This document shows positions 1 to 7,127 of a DNA stretch of 20,971 bases, in pieces (positions within the stretch are counted from its first letter, which is position 1; the number at the start of each line of letters is the position of its first letter). The stretch spans positions 1-20,971 of the forward strand of contig DEYX01000266.1 of assembly GCA_002365025.1 (NCBI GenBank), given 5' to 3'. Both the position numbers and the translations under genes were made by a program. Source of the DNA: Hungatella sp. UBA3147. GTDB taxonomy: Bacteria; Bacillota; Clostridia; Lachnospirales; Lachnospiraceae. The notes beneath the pieces were generated by a model, which was not told where the DNA came from, did no database searches, and was given only the letters and a program-made list of their open reading frames with translations.

Positions 1-556
1 CTTCTCCGGAACAGGGAGCATCCACCACAATCCTGTCAAAAAAACCGGGAAACCGAAGAGACAGGCTTTCGGAATCCTCGTTTGATACAACCGCATTCCC
101 GATTCCCAGTCGTTCTACGTTTTGGGAAAGAATTCTCGCCCTTGCCGGATGGATCTCATTGCTTAGAAGGAAGCCATTCCCCTGCATCCGCCCCGCAATA
201 TGAGTGGTTTTTCCTCCCGGGGCAGCACATAAGTCAAGGATCTTTTCTCCGGGCTTTGGATCTAACAGTTCCACAACGGCCATGGCGCTAGGCTCCTGGA
301 TATAATAAAGACCTGCCTCATGGTATGGATGCTTTCCCGGCCGCTCGGCCGGCTGGTAGTAATACCCTTCTTCTGCCCATGGAATCTTTTCCAGATGAAA
401 TGGGCTGATCTCATCAAATTTCTCCCTGGAAATCTTTAAGGGATTTACCCTTAAGCCCTGTACCCGTTCCTTATCATAGCTTTCAATAAAAGAATCATAC
501 TCCGCTCCTAAAAGCCGTTTCATTTTTTCTCTGAACTCATCCGGTAATTGAATCAT
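1..556 (-). CDS. RsmF/RsmB-type rRNA cytosine-C5 methyltransferase, 3' part cut off by window edge
   Basis: The first 185 codons of an SAM-dependent NOL1/NOP2/Sun-family RNA m5C methyltransferase are visible; the gene runs off the left edge. It begins MIQLPDEFREKMKRLLG. A family N-terminal segment (GLRVNPLK) is followed by an EPSAM segment near residue 95. The SAM-binding motif I, LDLCAAPGGKT, lies near residues 113-123. The start of the catalytic motif, VVDAPCSGE, sits exactly at the edge. Known proteins of this family methylate cytosines in 16S rRNA using one cysteine as nucleophile and a second for release; only the PCS cysteine region is in view. The ATG at 556 is supported by an AGAGG about 8 nt upstream. 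It is transcribed divergently from the plus-strand gene at 661. Whether it is RsmB, RsmF or a paralogue cannot be decided from the fragment, although the short N-terminus before the catalytic domain fits RsmF-like Firmicute proteins better than RsmB. Confidence 0.9.
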   Translation of the reverse strand, partial: MIQLPDEFREKMKRLLGAEYDSFIESYDKERVQGLRVNPLKISREKFDEISPFHLEKIPWAEEGYYYQPAERPGKHPYHEAGLYYIQEPSAMAVVELLDPKPGEKILDLCAAPGGKTTHIAGRMQGNGFLLSNEIHPARARILSQNVERLGIGNAVVSNEDSESLSLRFPGFFDRIVVDAPCSGE

Positions 557-660
557 TGTTTTTCCTCTGAAATTAAATTTATATAAAAATAATACTTGTT
601 TATTATTATTTTCCGAAGTAAGTGCCAAACTAGGAAGAGACGAATGACCGGAGGTGCCTT

Positions 661-1236
661 ATGTCCCTATTAACCATGACTGCTTACTTCATTATACCCA
701 TATATACCATTCTGTTTGCCTGGGGAACCGACTGGTTTACATTAAATTTTTCCGTATTGGGAAATATATCCTCCAGAAAAAATCTGTTTCTCCTATGGGG
801 TATCATCATAGGAACGTACTTTTATTACATTTTAAAGCGGATCATAAGCGGACTTCCCCGAAACAGAAAAGAAACCGTAATGAGCATCACTGCTCTTTTG
901 CTTCTGGTTCTGGCAGTCATCACGCCTTATCTGCCGGACTCACAGCCTCTTCATGCGGTTTTTCATGTTATTTTATCCTTTTTAGCCTCTATTTCTCTTC
1001 TTATCTGCCTGTATATGATCGTCTGGAAGCTTTACTGCATGAATCAGGAGGTTTACCGTCCCTATCTGCATTGCTTACTGGTGATTACGGTATTGTCCGC
1101 CTTTTTATTTTTCCTGACCGGAATCGTGAGTACCGTACTGGAAATATTTTTCATACTCTCCTGTACCTTTCTGCTCCAAAGGCTTTACCGCAGGGTCCTG
1201 GCTCCAAAAAACAGGTGGAGATACGATCGATTATGA
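661..1236 (+). CDS. integral membrane protein of unknown function
   Basis: I do not recognise a family. The 191-residue product is very hydrophobic, with about five or six predicted membrane segments (roughly residues 4-25, 40-60, 70-90, 98-122, 134-150 and 150-165) and a basic C-terminus ending RRVLAPKNRWRYDRL. There are no obvious catalytic motifs, and charged residues are confined to short loops. The ATG is chosen because GGAGGT lies 5 nt upstream (650-655). An overlapping reading frame starting at GTG 654 is rejected because it lacks membrane-protein composition and has a poor start. It is the only convincing plus-strand gene in the window, divergent from the methyltransferase on its left and convergent with yedF on its right, with a shared bidirectional terminator between. 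Function cannot be inferred from context. Confidence 0.75.
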   Translation: MSLLTMTAYFIIPIYTILFAWGTDWFTLNFSVLGNISSRKNLFLLWGIIIGTYFYYILKRIISGLPRNRKETVMSITALLLLVLAVITPYLPDSQPLHAVFHVILSFLASISLLICLYMIVWKLYCMNQEVYRPYLHCLLVITVLSAFLFFLTGIVSTVLEIFFILSCTFLLQRLYRRVLAPKNRWRYDRL

Positions 1237-1251
1237 TAAAATGATAAAAAA

Positions 1252-1300
1252 GGAAAGTGCCCGGAAGAAAGAAATTTTCTTACGGGCACTTCCATTTTTC
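1252..1300. terminator. bidirectional Rho-independent terminator
   Basis: AAGTGCCCG (1255-1263) pairs with CGGGCACTT (1283-1291), with flanking GG/CC adding base pairs. On the plus strand ATTTTTC follows, serving the membrane-protein gene. On the minus strand the hairpin is followed by CCTTTTTTATC, serving yedF. It lies between two convergent genes. Confidence 0.85.
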
Positions 1301-1399
1301 TGGTGCCATGCCAGATTTAAAAATAACTGAATGAATTATAAAACGAAACCCCCTGCTTTGTCAATAAAAAATATCCTCTGCCCATGAAACCGATGATGG

Positions 1400-2014
1400 T
1401 TAAGGACGGATCACCAGCCGGGCTCCTGCCATTTTTTCCGCAATTTCGTACATATTGGTTACTGAGCCAACCTTCAGCTTGTTCGATAATTCATAATAAT
1501 TTAAGCAGGTTCCACAGGTAAGGATCTCTACTCCCTGTGCTTCTAAATTCTTTAAATCCTCCAGGGACTGGGAGGCTTCCACGGATAACCTGGCCCCTCC
1601 ATTGTAGAGCAGGACCGTTTCAGGGAGTTCTTCCAGCTGGGTAAGGGCATAAACAAATCCCTTCATCAGAATTCGGCCAAGCTCTTCATTGCCTCCCCCC
1701 ATCTGATCCGATGAAAGCACCGCTACAAGGCCTTTTTTTCTGGCATCGGGAAGGCATTCTTCCTCTTTTACGGTTTCTTCTGTATCGCCGGATTCTCTGT
1801 TTACGTGGAACAGGATCTCAAATTCCCCTTCCGCTTTTTTCTCTGAAACCGGAGAAACACCCTCATAATTCCCCAGCTTCATTACATTCTGAACTGCAAT
1901 TTCATTGTCCACAAGGACTTTTAATAACCCCTTTTCCATACCCTTTAATGCCTCTTTTGCCTTAATAACCGGCTGCGGGCATGTCAGGCCTCTGGCATCA
2001 ACAATTTTCTCCAT
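1400..2014 (-). CDS. yedF: selenium-metabolism protein YedF (TusA-like plus DsrE-like fusion)
   Basis: This 204-residue protein has two parts. Residues 1-70 form a TusA/SirA-like domain with the signature VDARGLTCPQPVIKAKEAL, where Cys12 of the CPQP motif is the persulfide-carrying position in TusA. Residues about 95-204 form a DsrE/DsrF-like domain containing GGARLSVEAS and TCGTCLNYY, whose cysteines are candidates for sulfur or selenium transfer. In Firmicutes this two-domain architecture is the family usually called selenium metabolism protein YedF, which tends to occur in genomes with selenophosphate synthetase; its exact reaction is not established. No selD or other selenium gene is in the window. 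The start is supported by AGGAG about 9 nt upstream, inside the end of the preceding XRE gene. Only one base separates the two genes, so they are almost certainly co-transcribed. It ends at the bidirectional terminator at 1252-1300. Confidence 0.85.
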   Translation of the reverse strand: MEKIVDARGLTCPQPVIKAKEALKGMEKGLLKVLVDNEIAVQNVMKLGNYEGVSPVSEKKAEGEFEILFHVNRESGDTEETVKEEECLPDARKKGLVAVLSSDQMGGGNEELGRILMKGFVYALTQLEELPETVLLYNGGARLSVEASQSLEDLKNLEAQGVEILTCGTCLNYYELSNKLKVGSVTNMYEIAEKMAGARLVIRP

Positions 2015-2015
2015 A

Positions 2016-2384
2016 TTACCGTTCTCCTTTGCTTCTATTTTCTCTTTCCAGTTCTTCCATTACAATAATCATAGACCTTAAAAGCCGCCTGTTATTCTTT
2101 GACAGCATCGCAGCCTTCTGGACCATCTCAATGATTTCATAATCATTCTGGCCAGATTCCCCGCCTTCTGTCTCTTCCTCTAAAAGGGAAAAGAAATCCG
2201 ACATTTTAAGGCCATACGCCCTGCAGATCCTGCCCAGCTTCGGCAGGCTGATATTGGCTCTTCTTCCAAATAAACTGGACAATGTAGACTGAGCGATCCC
2301 GCTTTCTTTTGATAACCTGTACATAGACCACTCTTTGCTTCTGTTGATTTCCTCGATTTTCTTAAGTACCGCCTCGTTGTCCAT
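2016..2384 (-). CDS. XRE-family helix-turn-helix transcriptional regulator
   Basis: This small regulator has 122 residues from the chosen start. The N-terminal half is a Cro/C1-type helix-turn-helix: WSMYRLSKESGIAQSTLSSL followed by ISLPKLGRICRAYGLKMSDFF. The C-terminal half is acidic (EEETEGGESGQ), then a helical segment with basic residues. Nothing resembling a ligand domain is seen. An ATG exists 7 codons upstream (2405), but the internal ATG at 2384 has GAGGG 8 nt before it, while the outer one has no ribosome site and would lie at the expected transcription start given the TATAAT at 2413-2418. The gene is one base upstream of yedF, so it may regulate the pair and itself; this is inference from context only. 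It is not similar enough to a named regulator to assign a target. Confidence 0.8.
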   Translation of the reverse strand: MDNEAVLKKIEEINRSKEWSMYRLSKESGIAQSTLSSLFGRRANISLPKLGRICRAYGLKMSDFFSLLEEETEGGESGQNDYEIIEMVQKAAMLSKNNRRLLRSMIIVMEELERENRSKGER

Positions 2385-2412
2385 ACAGCTATCCCTCACT
2401 TCCATAGATACA

Positions 2413-2418
2413 ATTATA
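2413..2418 (-). promoter_or_regulatory. -10 element for the XRE-yedF unit
   Basis: A perfect TATAAT on the minus strand lies about 30 nt before the chosen XRE start. No convincing -35 hexamer is present at 16-19 nt, so the promoter may be weak or activator-dependent. The surrounding 2406-2530 is AT-rich and contains a loose inverted pair ATATGT (2492-2497) / ACATAT (2512-2517). Confidence 0.45.
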
Positions 2419-2531
2419 GTAGTATATAGAATGCAGCTTTGATAGATTGCAATACTCGCTGTATATGCTTCTATTATTTGTAGCGCCTATGATATGTAAG
2501 GTTTCAAAATCACATATTCCTGATAAATCTT

Positions 2532-2570
2532 AAAACCGGGACCAGTCCTTAATAGGACCGCCCCGGTTTT
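2532..2570 (-). terminator. Rho-independent terminator after the DUF1292 gene
   Basis: AAAACCGGG (2532-2540) pairs with CCCGGTTTT (2562-2570), with an inner pair GTCCT/AGGAC. On the minus strand the 3' arm ends in a T-run (CCCGGTTTTAAG). It begins 9 nt beyond the DUF1292 stop codon. Confidence 0.85.
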
Positions 2571-2578
2571 TCCTCTGT

Positions 2579-2911
2579 CTATTCTTCGTCTTCGCCTACC
2601 AGCTCATCATATTCCGCTTCGTCCAGTAATTCGTCAAAGGCTTCCGCAACGATCTCATATTCATCGTCATCTTCGATATTTTCAAGATTTGGCTGCCCAT
2701 CCTCCTTCTCAGAATAACGGTACAGATAAACTTCTCCTTCTTCTTCCTCAGGGCCATTCATAGGAAGCAGCGCAATATAATCTCTTTCGCCTGCTGTGAA
2801 AATGGTAAGTACTACGCATTCCAGCTCTGATCCGTCATCCAGGGTCAGTGTAACTGTCATTTCCTCCTGCGGTTCCATATCATCCCGCTCTAAATTAGGA
2901 TCCTGTGCCAT
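2579..2911 (-). CDS. DUF1292 domain protein (YrzB-like)
   Basis: This small, strongly acidic protein has 110 residues from the chosen start. The core matches the DUF1292/YrzB pattern: TVTLTLDDGSELECVVLTIF, then an aromatic stretch RDYIALLPM, a glutamate run, VYLYRYS, and a C-terminal acidic helix. Members are common in Firmicutes, often near RNase/RuvX-type genes, and have no established biochemical role. The ATG at 2911 is preferred over an in-frame ATG at 2953 because AGAGAGGT lies about 6-7 nt upstream, and the extra 14 residues (MRRTTRLRKKRGIR) look like translated leader. The gene is downstream of the corrinoid adenosyltransferase with a 98-nt spacer, and ends in a good terminator. Confidence 0.8.
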   Translation of the reverse strand: MAQDPNLERDDMEPQEEMTVTLTLDDGSELECVVLTIFTAGERDYIALLPMNGPEEEEGEVYLYRYSEKEDGQPNLENIEDDDEYEIVAEAFDELLDEAEYDELVGEDEE

Positions 2912-2985
2912 TCTGATACCTCTCTTTTTTCTTAATCTAGTTGTACGGCGCATCTGTCGCCTGCTTCCACTCTATCAAACTATCC

Positions 2986-3008
2986 GGCAAAAATCAAGGG
3001 ATTTTACC
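2986..3008 (-). terminator. possible weak terminator or hairpin after the adenosyltransferase gene
   Basis: GGCAAAAATC (2986-2995) can pair with GATTTTACC (3000-3008) with one bulge and a 4-nt loop. It starts 2 nt after the stop codon. The 3' arm itself is T-rich on the minus strand, but no further U-tract follows, so termination is uncertain. Confidence 0.35.
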
Positions 3009-3009
3009 G

Positions 3010-3534
3010 TTAATATTCAATTCCCTGCCTTGCTGAAATACCTCTGTCGTATGGATGCTTCACCTTTCTGATTTCGGACACATAATCCGCCATTTCTACT
3101 AGCTTTTCTGAAGGTTCTCTTCCTGTGAGAACCACTTCAAGTCCCTCAGGACGTAAAGAAAGAAACTCCAAAACCCTTGTTTCCTCTACAAGGCCAAAAT
3201 TGCATACGGCCATGATTTCATCAAGAATGAGCAGATCATACTTCTCCTTCACCGCCTTATTTAGGGTCGTTTCCAATAACTGGGAATAATAGATCCCCGC
3301 TTCCTTTTTCTGTTCAGGAGACATTCTGGAAAAAAAGCCAAAGCTTCGCTCGCAGGGTGTTACCGTAATACGGTCAAGCCCGCATAATGCATTCACTTCA
3401 CCGGAATGATCGGTTTTTAAGAAACGGGTAATGAGAACCCGTTTCCCGCTGCCGCAGGCACGCACAGCCAGTCCTATGGCAGCTGTGGTTTTTCCCTTCC
3501 CATCCCCACAGTATATGTGTACACAGGATTTCAT
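3010..3534 (-). CDS. cobO: corrinoid (cob(I)alamin) adenosyltransferase, CobA/BtuR/CobO family
   Basis: This 174-residue protein has the features of the CobA/CobO/BtuR fold. It has a P-loop at residues 9-17 (CGDGKGKTT) that in this family binds ATP in reverse orientation, LLILDEI near residues 100-106 as the Walker-B-like strand, VLTGREP, and a C-terminal VKHPYDRGISARQGIEY, matching the conserved A-R-x-G-I-E-(F/Y) tail. The family transfers the 5'-deoxyadenosyl group of ATP to the cobalt of reduced corrinoids in B12 synthesis or salvage. The start is backed by AAAGGAG about 8 nt upstream. It lies 32 nt downstream of the helicase gene and may share its transcript. No other cobalamin genes are in the window, so salvage versus de novo synthesis cannot be judged. 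The symbol cobO is used for the family; cobA and btuR are synonyms. Confidence 0.9.
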   Translation of the reverse strand: MKSCVHIYCGDGKGKTTAAIGLAVRACGSGKRVLITRFLKTDHSGEVNALCGLDRITVTPCERSFGFFSRMSPEQKKEAGIYYSQLLETTLNKAVKEKYDLLILDEIMAVCNFGLVEETRVLEFLSLRPEGLEVVLTGREPSEKLVEMADYVSEIRKVKHPYDRGISARQGIEY

Positions 3535-3566
3535 ATTTCATTCTCCTTTCCTTATGATTGCCCCGG

Positions 3567-5411
3567 TCATTCCCGTTCCAGATATTCCCGGACAAAACGG
3601 GAAATTTCCTGCTTTTTGCTGTATCTCTCCCGCACATAATTGACGTGAAGCCGTTCCTTAGACCTTGTCATGGCCACGTAAAACATCCGGCGCTCCTCTT
3701 CCAAATCGGCAGGGAGCACTGCCTTCTGATGAGGCGTCACGCCTTCATTGGCATCCAGTATGTAGACGATCCGGTATTCCAGGCCCTTGGAGCTGTGCAT
3801 GGTCATCAGGGCGACTCCCTGGGAATTTCCTTCCCTTAACTGGGCCTGAGTTTTTAATTCCTCTCCATATTCTTTCATATGGCGGAACCATTCTTCTGCA
3901 GTGGAATAACCGGCTGCACTCTCCTGAAGTTGATCCAGCACCTCTAAAAGCTCTTCCGGCTTCATCCTCCGGTACTGGGCGTATTCCCGAATGTAATCGT
4001 CATATCCCACCGCTTTCCGGATATAGTTTACAGCAGCCACAGGCGCCATATTTCTTATCATCTTTAAATCGTATTCCAGCTGTTCGATCCGCTCCACCAT
4101 CCAGCCCCTGTCCTGATAAAAAGATTTTACCGATTCCCAGTTTACCGGATTATTTTCCACCGCATCCCGGCTGATATAGCGATTCGGCCGGTTGACGATC
4201 TGGAGCACATTGGCCCTGGATAAATCTCCGGACGCTGCCTGGATATAGGAAATTATATTTTTTGCAATCCAATGGTCGTATAGGTTGGGAACGGAATCCT
4301 TCATGGAGAAGGGGATATTATATTCCATAAACTTTTCGATTAGGAGCCTGGGGCCCAGATTCGTCCGGTAAAGGACCGCAATCTCCTGCCAGGCAAACCC
4401 GGCCTTTGCATAAGCCATGATTTCCTGAACAATCTCTAAAGTTTCCTCCTGCGGATCCTGCCATACTCTTGTAACAACCGGCTTTCCATGTCCTTTTTTA
4501 GTGACGATCTTTTTGGGAAAACGCATCTCATTGTGAGCGATCAGCTTTCCGGCAGACTCCACGATTTCTCTGGTGCTTCGGAAATTGATATTTAAAAGAA
4601 CCTTTTTTGCTCCCTGGTAATCCTTTTCAAAGCCCAGCATAATCTCCGGTTTTGCTCCCCGGAAACGGTAGATGGACTGGTCATCATCCCCTACGATAAA
4701 CAGGTTGTTTTCCGGCGCAGCCAGCATCCGGACAATTTCATACTGCACCCGGTTAATATCCTGAAACTCATCCACCAGGATATACCGGTACTTTTTCTGC
4801 CATGCTTCCAGGATGTCCTTCCTCTGAACAAATAATTCATAACACATCACCATCATATCGTCAAAATCAATGAGATTGGCCTTACGAAGCCGGTCCTCAT
4901 ACGTAAGATAAAGCTGTTTGAATATTTCTTCAGAGCAGTTTTTTGAATAGTAGTGATCCAAGTCAATCATCTCGCCTTTTACAGAGCTGATTTCCGACAG
5001 GATGGAAGTCACGAATTCCGCCTCTTCCTCAACCTCTACCTGGTTCTTATCCATGGCTTCCTTTATGTACTGGATCTTCTGCTCCTCCCTAACAATGCTT
5101 CTGGCATCATACCGGTAGGCAAACTTAAGGATCCGGAAAAATATGGCATGAAAGGTTCCAAAGCTGATTGCAGACGGCCTGCCGTCCACAAGGCTTTCAA
5201 AACGTTCCTTCATCTCCCTGGCAGCTGCTTTTGTAAAGGTGATGACCAGGATATTTGACGGATCCACACCGTATGTCTCAATTAAATGGCATATCCGGTG
5301 GGTGATGGTAAAGGTCTTTCCTGAACCTGGCCCGGCAAGGACCAGCATGGGACCTTTGTGGTGAAGGATTGCCTCCTTCTGGGCTCCCTCATATGTGACC
5401 TGTTCCTTCAT
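3567..5411 (-). CDS. UvrD/PcrA-like superfamily 1 DNA helicase (short form)
   Basis: An ATP-dependent 3'-5' DNA helicase of the UvrD/Rep/PcrA type, 614 residues. All superfamily 1A motifs are visible: Walker A AGPGSGKT (about residue 27), Ia VITFTKAAAREMKER, II ILVDEFQD, III VGDDDQSIYRFRGA, IV LNINFRST, V MTMHSSKGLEY, and VI RRMFYVAMTRSKERL. The chosen ATG at 5411 has CGGAGG 5 nt upstream; an in-frame ATG at 5435 has none and would add MIPKTEEN. The protein stops shortly after motif VI (REISRFVREYLERE-like end), so it lacks the roughly 100-residue C-terminal region that in PcrA/UvrD binds RNA polymerase. It is therefore probably a second UvrD-like helicase rather than the essential PcrA, but that needs the rest of the genome. 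It follows the gltX terminator and precedes the adenosyltransferase. Confidence 0.9.
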   Translation of the reverse strand: MKEQVTYEGAQKEAILHHKGPMLVLAGPGSGKTFTITHRICHLIETYGVDPSNILVITFTKAAAREMKERFESLVDGRPSAISFGTFHAIFFRILKFAYRYDARSIVREEQKIQYIKEAMDKNQVEVEEEAEFVTSILSEISSVKGEMIDLDHYYSKNCSEEIFKQLYLTYEDRLRKANLIDFDDMMVMCYELFVQRKDILEAWQKKYRYILVDEFQDINRVQYEIVRMLAAPENNLFIVGDDDQSIYRFRGAKPEIMLGFEKDYQGAKKVLLNINFRSTREIVESAGKLIAHNEMRFPKKIVTKKGHGKPVVTRVWQDPQEETLEIVQEIMAYAKAGFAWQEIAVLYRTNLGPRLLIEKFMEYNIPFSMKDSVPNLYDHWIAKNIISYIQAASGDLSRANVLQIVNRPNRYISRDAVENNPVNWESVKSFYQDRGWMVERIEQLEYDLKMIRNMAPVAAVNYIRKAVGYDDYIREYAQYRRMKPEELLEVLDQLQESAAGYSTAEEWFRHMKEYGEELKTQAQLREGNSQGVALMTMHSSKGLEYRIVYILDANEGVTPHQKAVLPADLEEERRMFYVAMTRSKERLHVNYVRERYSKKQEISRFVREYLERE

Positions 5412-5491
5412 GTTTTCCTCCGTTTTTGGAATCATGCCTTAAGCAGGATTCCAGTCATCAGTTTGGCGGATAGTCCCGTCTAGTCAAACAA

Positions 5492-5526
5492 AAGCAGAGG
5501 CCCGGTCACATCCGGAGCCTCTGCTT
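5492..5526 (-). terminator. Rho-independent terminator of gltX
   Basis: AAGCAGAGGC (5492-5501) pairs with GCCTCTGCTT (5517-5526), extended by an inner CCGG/CCGG. On the minus strand TTTGTTTG follows the hairpin. It starts 13 nt after the gltX stop. Confidence 0.85.
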
Positions 5527-5539
5527 CTGCAATTATCAT

Positions 5540-7000
5540 TTAACACGCTCCATTGCTTAAAAGCTGGATTCCCTTTCTTATTCTCATAAGGGTCTCCTCT
5601 TTTCCAAGGACCTCCATAATCTCTGTAGCGCCTGCGGGAGTCATCTGCTTTCCTGATACTGCGGTGCGGATGGGCCACATAACAAAACCGGTTTTATACC
5701 CTTTTTCGGAAACATACTTTGAAAGCGTTTCATACAGCGCATCATTGCTGTAATCCTCCTGAGCTTCCAGAATCGGAAGTACGTCCTGCAATAAGTCAAG
5801 GGAGGTTTCGCTGCCTGTCTTCATCTTCTTATTGGTGTACATGGCTGTATCGTATTCCGGCAAAGTCTCAAAAAAATCAATATGCTCTGCAATATCCGGA
5901 AAAACTTCAATTCTGGTTTTAACCATGGCTGCAATCTTCTTTAAGTCCATATCCTTCTTAATAACAGTCTTCAAATAAGGCTCTGCCAGCTGGTAGAACT
6001 GCTCAAAGTCCATGGATTTCATATATTCACTGTTCATCCACCGCAGCTTGGTCATATCGAAGACTGCCGGGGATTTGCTGATATTGTGGAAGTCAAATTC
6101 CTTTATCAGATCATCCAGGGAGAAAATCTCCTGGTTGCCCACCGGGGACCAGCCCAGAAGAGCAACGTAATTCACAACAGCCTCAGAAATGAAGCCCTGC
6201 ATGATCAGATCCTCATAAGAGGAATGGCCGCTTCTTTTACTCAGCTTCTTGTGCTCCTCGTTGGTAATCAGCGGACAGTGCACATATACCGGAACGTCCC
6301 AGCCAAATGCTGCATAAAGACGGTTATACTTGGGAGAAGAGGACAGATATTCGTTCCCTCTCACTACATGGGTAATTCCCATGAGATGATCATCTACCAC
6401 GTTTGCAAAATTATATGTTGGATATCCGTCGGATTTGATGAGTACCATATCATCTAACTCTGAGTTATCCACGGAAATGTCTCCGTATATCTCATCATGG
6501 AAGGAAGTCGTTCCTTCTGTAGGATTGTTCTGGCGGATGACATAAGGCATGCCTGCTGCCAGATTAGCTTCAACCTCTTCTTTGGAAAGATGGAGGCAGT
6601 GCTTATCATAAGTCATGATCTCCTGGCCATCCACGGTCTTTTTAAGGGAATCCAGCCTCTCCTGAGTACAGAAGCAGTAATAAGCCTCCCCTTTTTCTAC
6701 AAGCTTTTTCGCATATTCTAAATAAATACCGGAAGCCTGGCGCTCACTCTGTACATAGGGGCCTACGCCGCCATCCTTGTCCGGACCTTCGTCATGGATA
6801 AGCCCGGTCTCTTTTAAGGTTCTATAAATGATCTCGACAGCACCTTCCACATAACGTTCCTGATCTGTATCTTCAATGCGGAGAAGGAAATCACCGCCCT
6901 CATGTTTAGCAATCAGATATGCATACAATGCAGTTCTTAAATTTCCTACGTGCATGCGGCCCGTAGGACTCGGTGCGTATCTTGTTCTTATTTTACTCAT
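5540..7000 (-). CDS. gltX: glutamate-tRNA ligase (GluRS)
   Basis: A class I aminoacyl-tRNA synthetase of 486 residues that attaches glutamate to tRNA-Glu (and, in Firmicutes lacking GlnRS, probably tRNA-Gln for later amidation). The catalytic Rossmann domain opens with IRTRYAPSPTGRMHVGNLRTA, where HVGN is the HIGH signature, followed by LLRIEDTDQERY. The KMSKS signature appears as KKLSKRSG near residue 245. The C-terminal anticodon-binding helical domain ends ETLMRIRKGIQLL. The ATG at 7000 is chosen over an in-frame ATG 18 codons upstream: it starts at the family's conserved N-terminus and has AGGAG about 10 nt before it, and the outer ATG lies too close to the promoter at 7073-7101. It is monocistronic: a consensus-like promoter upstream and a terminator downstream. 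No T-box leader is present. Confidence 0.95.
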   Translation of the reverse strand: MSKIRTRYAPSPTGRMHVGNLRTALYAYLIAKHEGGDFLLRIEDTDQERYVEGAVEIIYRTLKETGLIHDEGPDKDGGVGPYVQSERQASGIYLEYAKKLVEKGEAYYCFCTQERLDSLKKTVDGQEIMTYDKHCLHLSKEEVEANLAAGMPYVIRQNNPTEGTTSFHDEIYGDISVDNSELDDMVLIKSDGYPTYNFANVVDDHLMGITHVVRGNEYLSSSPKYNRLYAAFGWDVPVYVHCPLITNEEHKKLSKRSGHSSYEDLIMQGFISEAVVNYVALLGWSPVGNQEIFSLDDLIKEFDFHNISKSPAVFDMTKLRWMNSEYMKSMDFEQFYQLAEPYLKTVIKKDMDLKKIAAMVKTRIEVFPDIAEHIDFFETLPEYDTAMYTNKKMKTGSETSLDLLQDVLPILEAQEDYSNDALYETLSKYVSEKGYKTGFVMWPIRTAVSGKQMTPAGATEIMEVLGKEETLMRIRKGIQLLSNGAC

Positions 7001-7072
7001 TGTGAACACACTCCTATATCTTCTTTCTCGTTTGGGCCGGTTAAAGGAAGTCACGCCAAAGCCACGTAGTCC

Positions 7073-7101
7073 ATTATATAACGAACCACTGGAAAAAACA
7101 A
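7073..7101 (-). promoter_or_regulatory. sigma-A type promoter of gltX
   Basis: On the minus strand, TTGTTT (7096-7101) and TATAAT (7073-7078) are separated by 17 nt. The predicted start is near 7066, giving a leader of about 65 nt with no evident T-box. Confidence 0.75.
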
Positions 7102-7121
7102 TGATTTAGCGTAATTTTCCA
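7090..7121 (-). terminator. possible terminator of mgtE overlapping the gltX promoter
   Basis: TGGAAAA (7090-7096 on the plus strand) can pair with TTTTCCA (7115-7121), starting 7 nt after the mgtE stop, with a T-run inside the minus-strand 3' arm. The loop is long (about 18 nt) and the stem A/T-rich, so this is weak. Confidence 0.3.
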
Positions 7122-7127
7122 AAGCAA

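Noticed and set aside
586..612. Inverted repeat AAAATAATA / TATTATTTT between the divergent genes at the left
   Set aside because: It is made only of A and T in a very AT-rich spacer, so pairing is expected by chance; it probably just reflects divergent promoter DNA.
654..1244. Alternative 196-residue plus-strand frame overlapping the membrane-protein gene
   Set aside because: It starts at GTG inside the ribosome site of the ATG at 661 and lacks membrane-protein character; the frame from 661 has consistent hydrophobic segments.
7001..7072. T-box leader for gltX
   Set aside because: The leader is only about 65 nt and contains no T-box sequence or antiterminator-like fold; the same was true before cysS.
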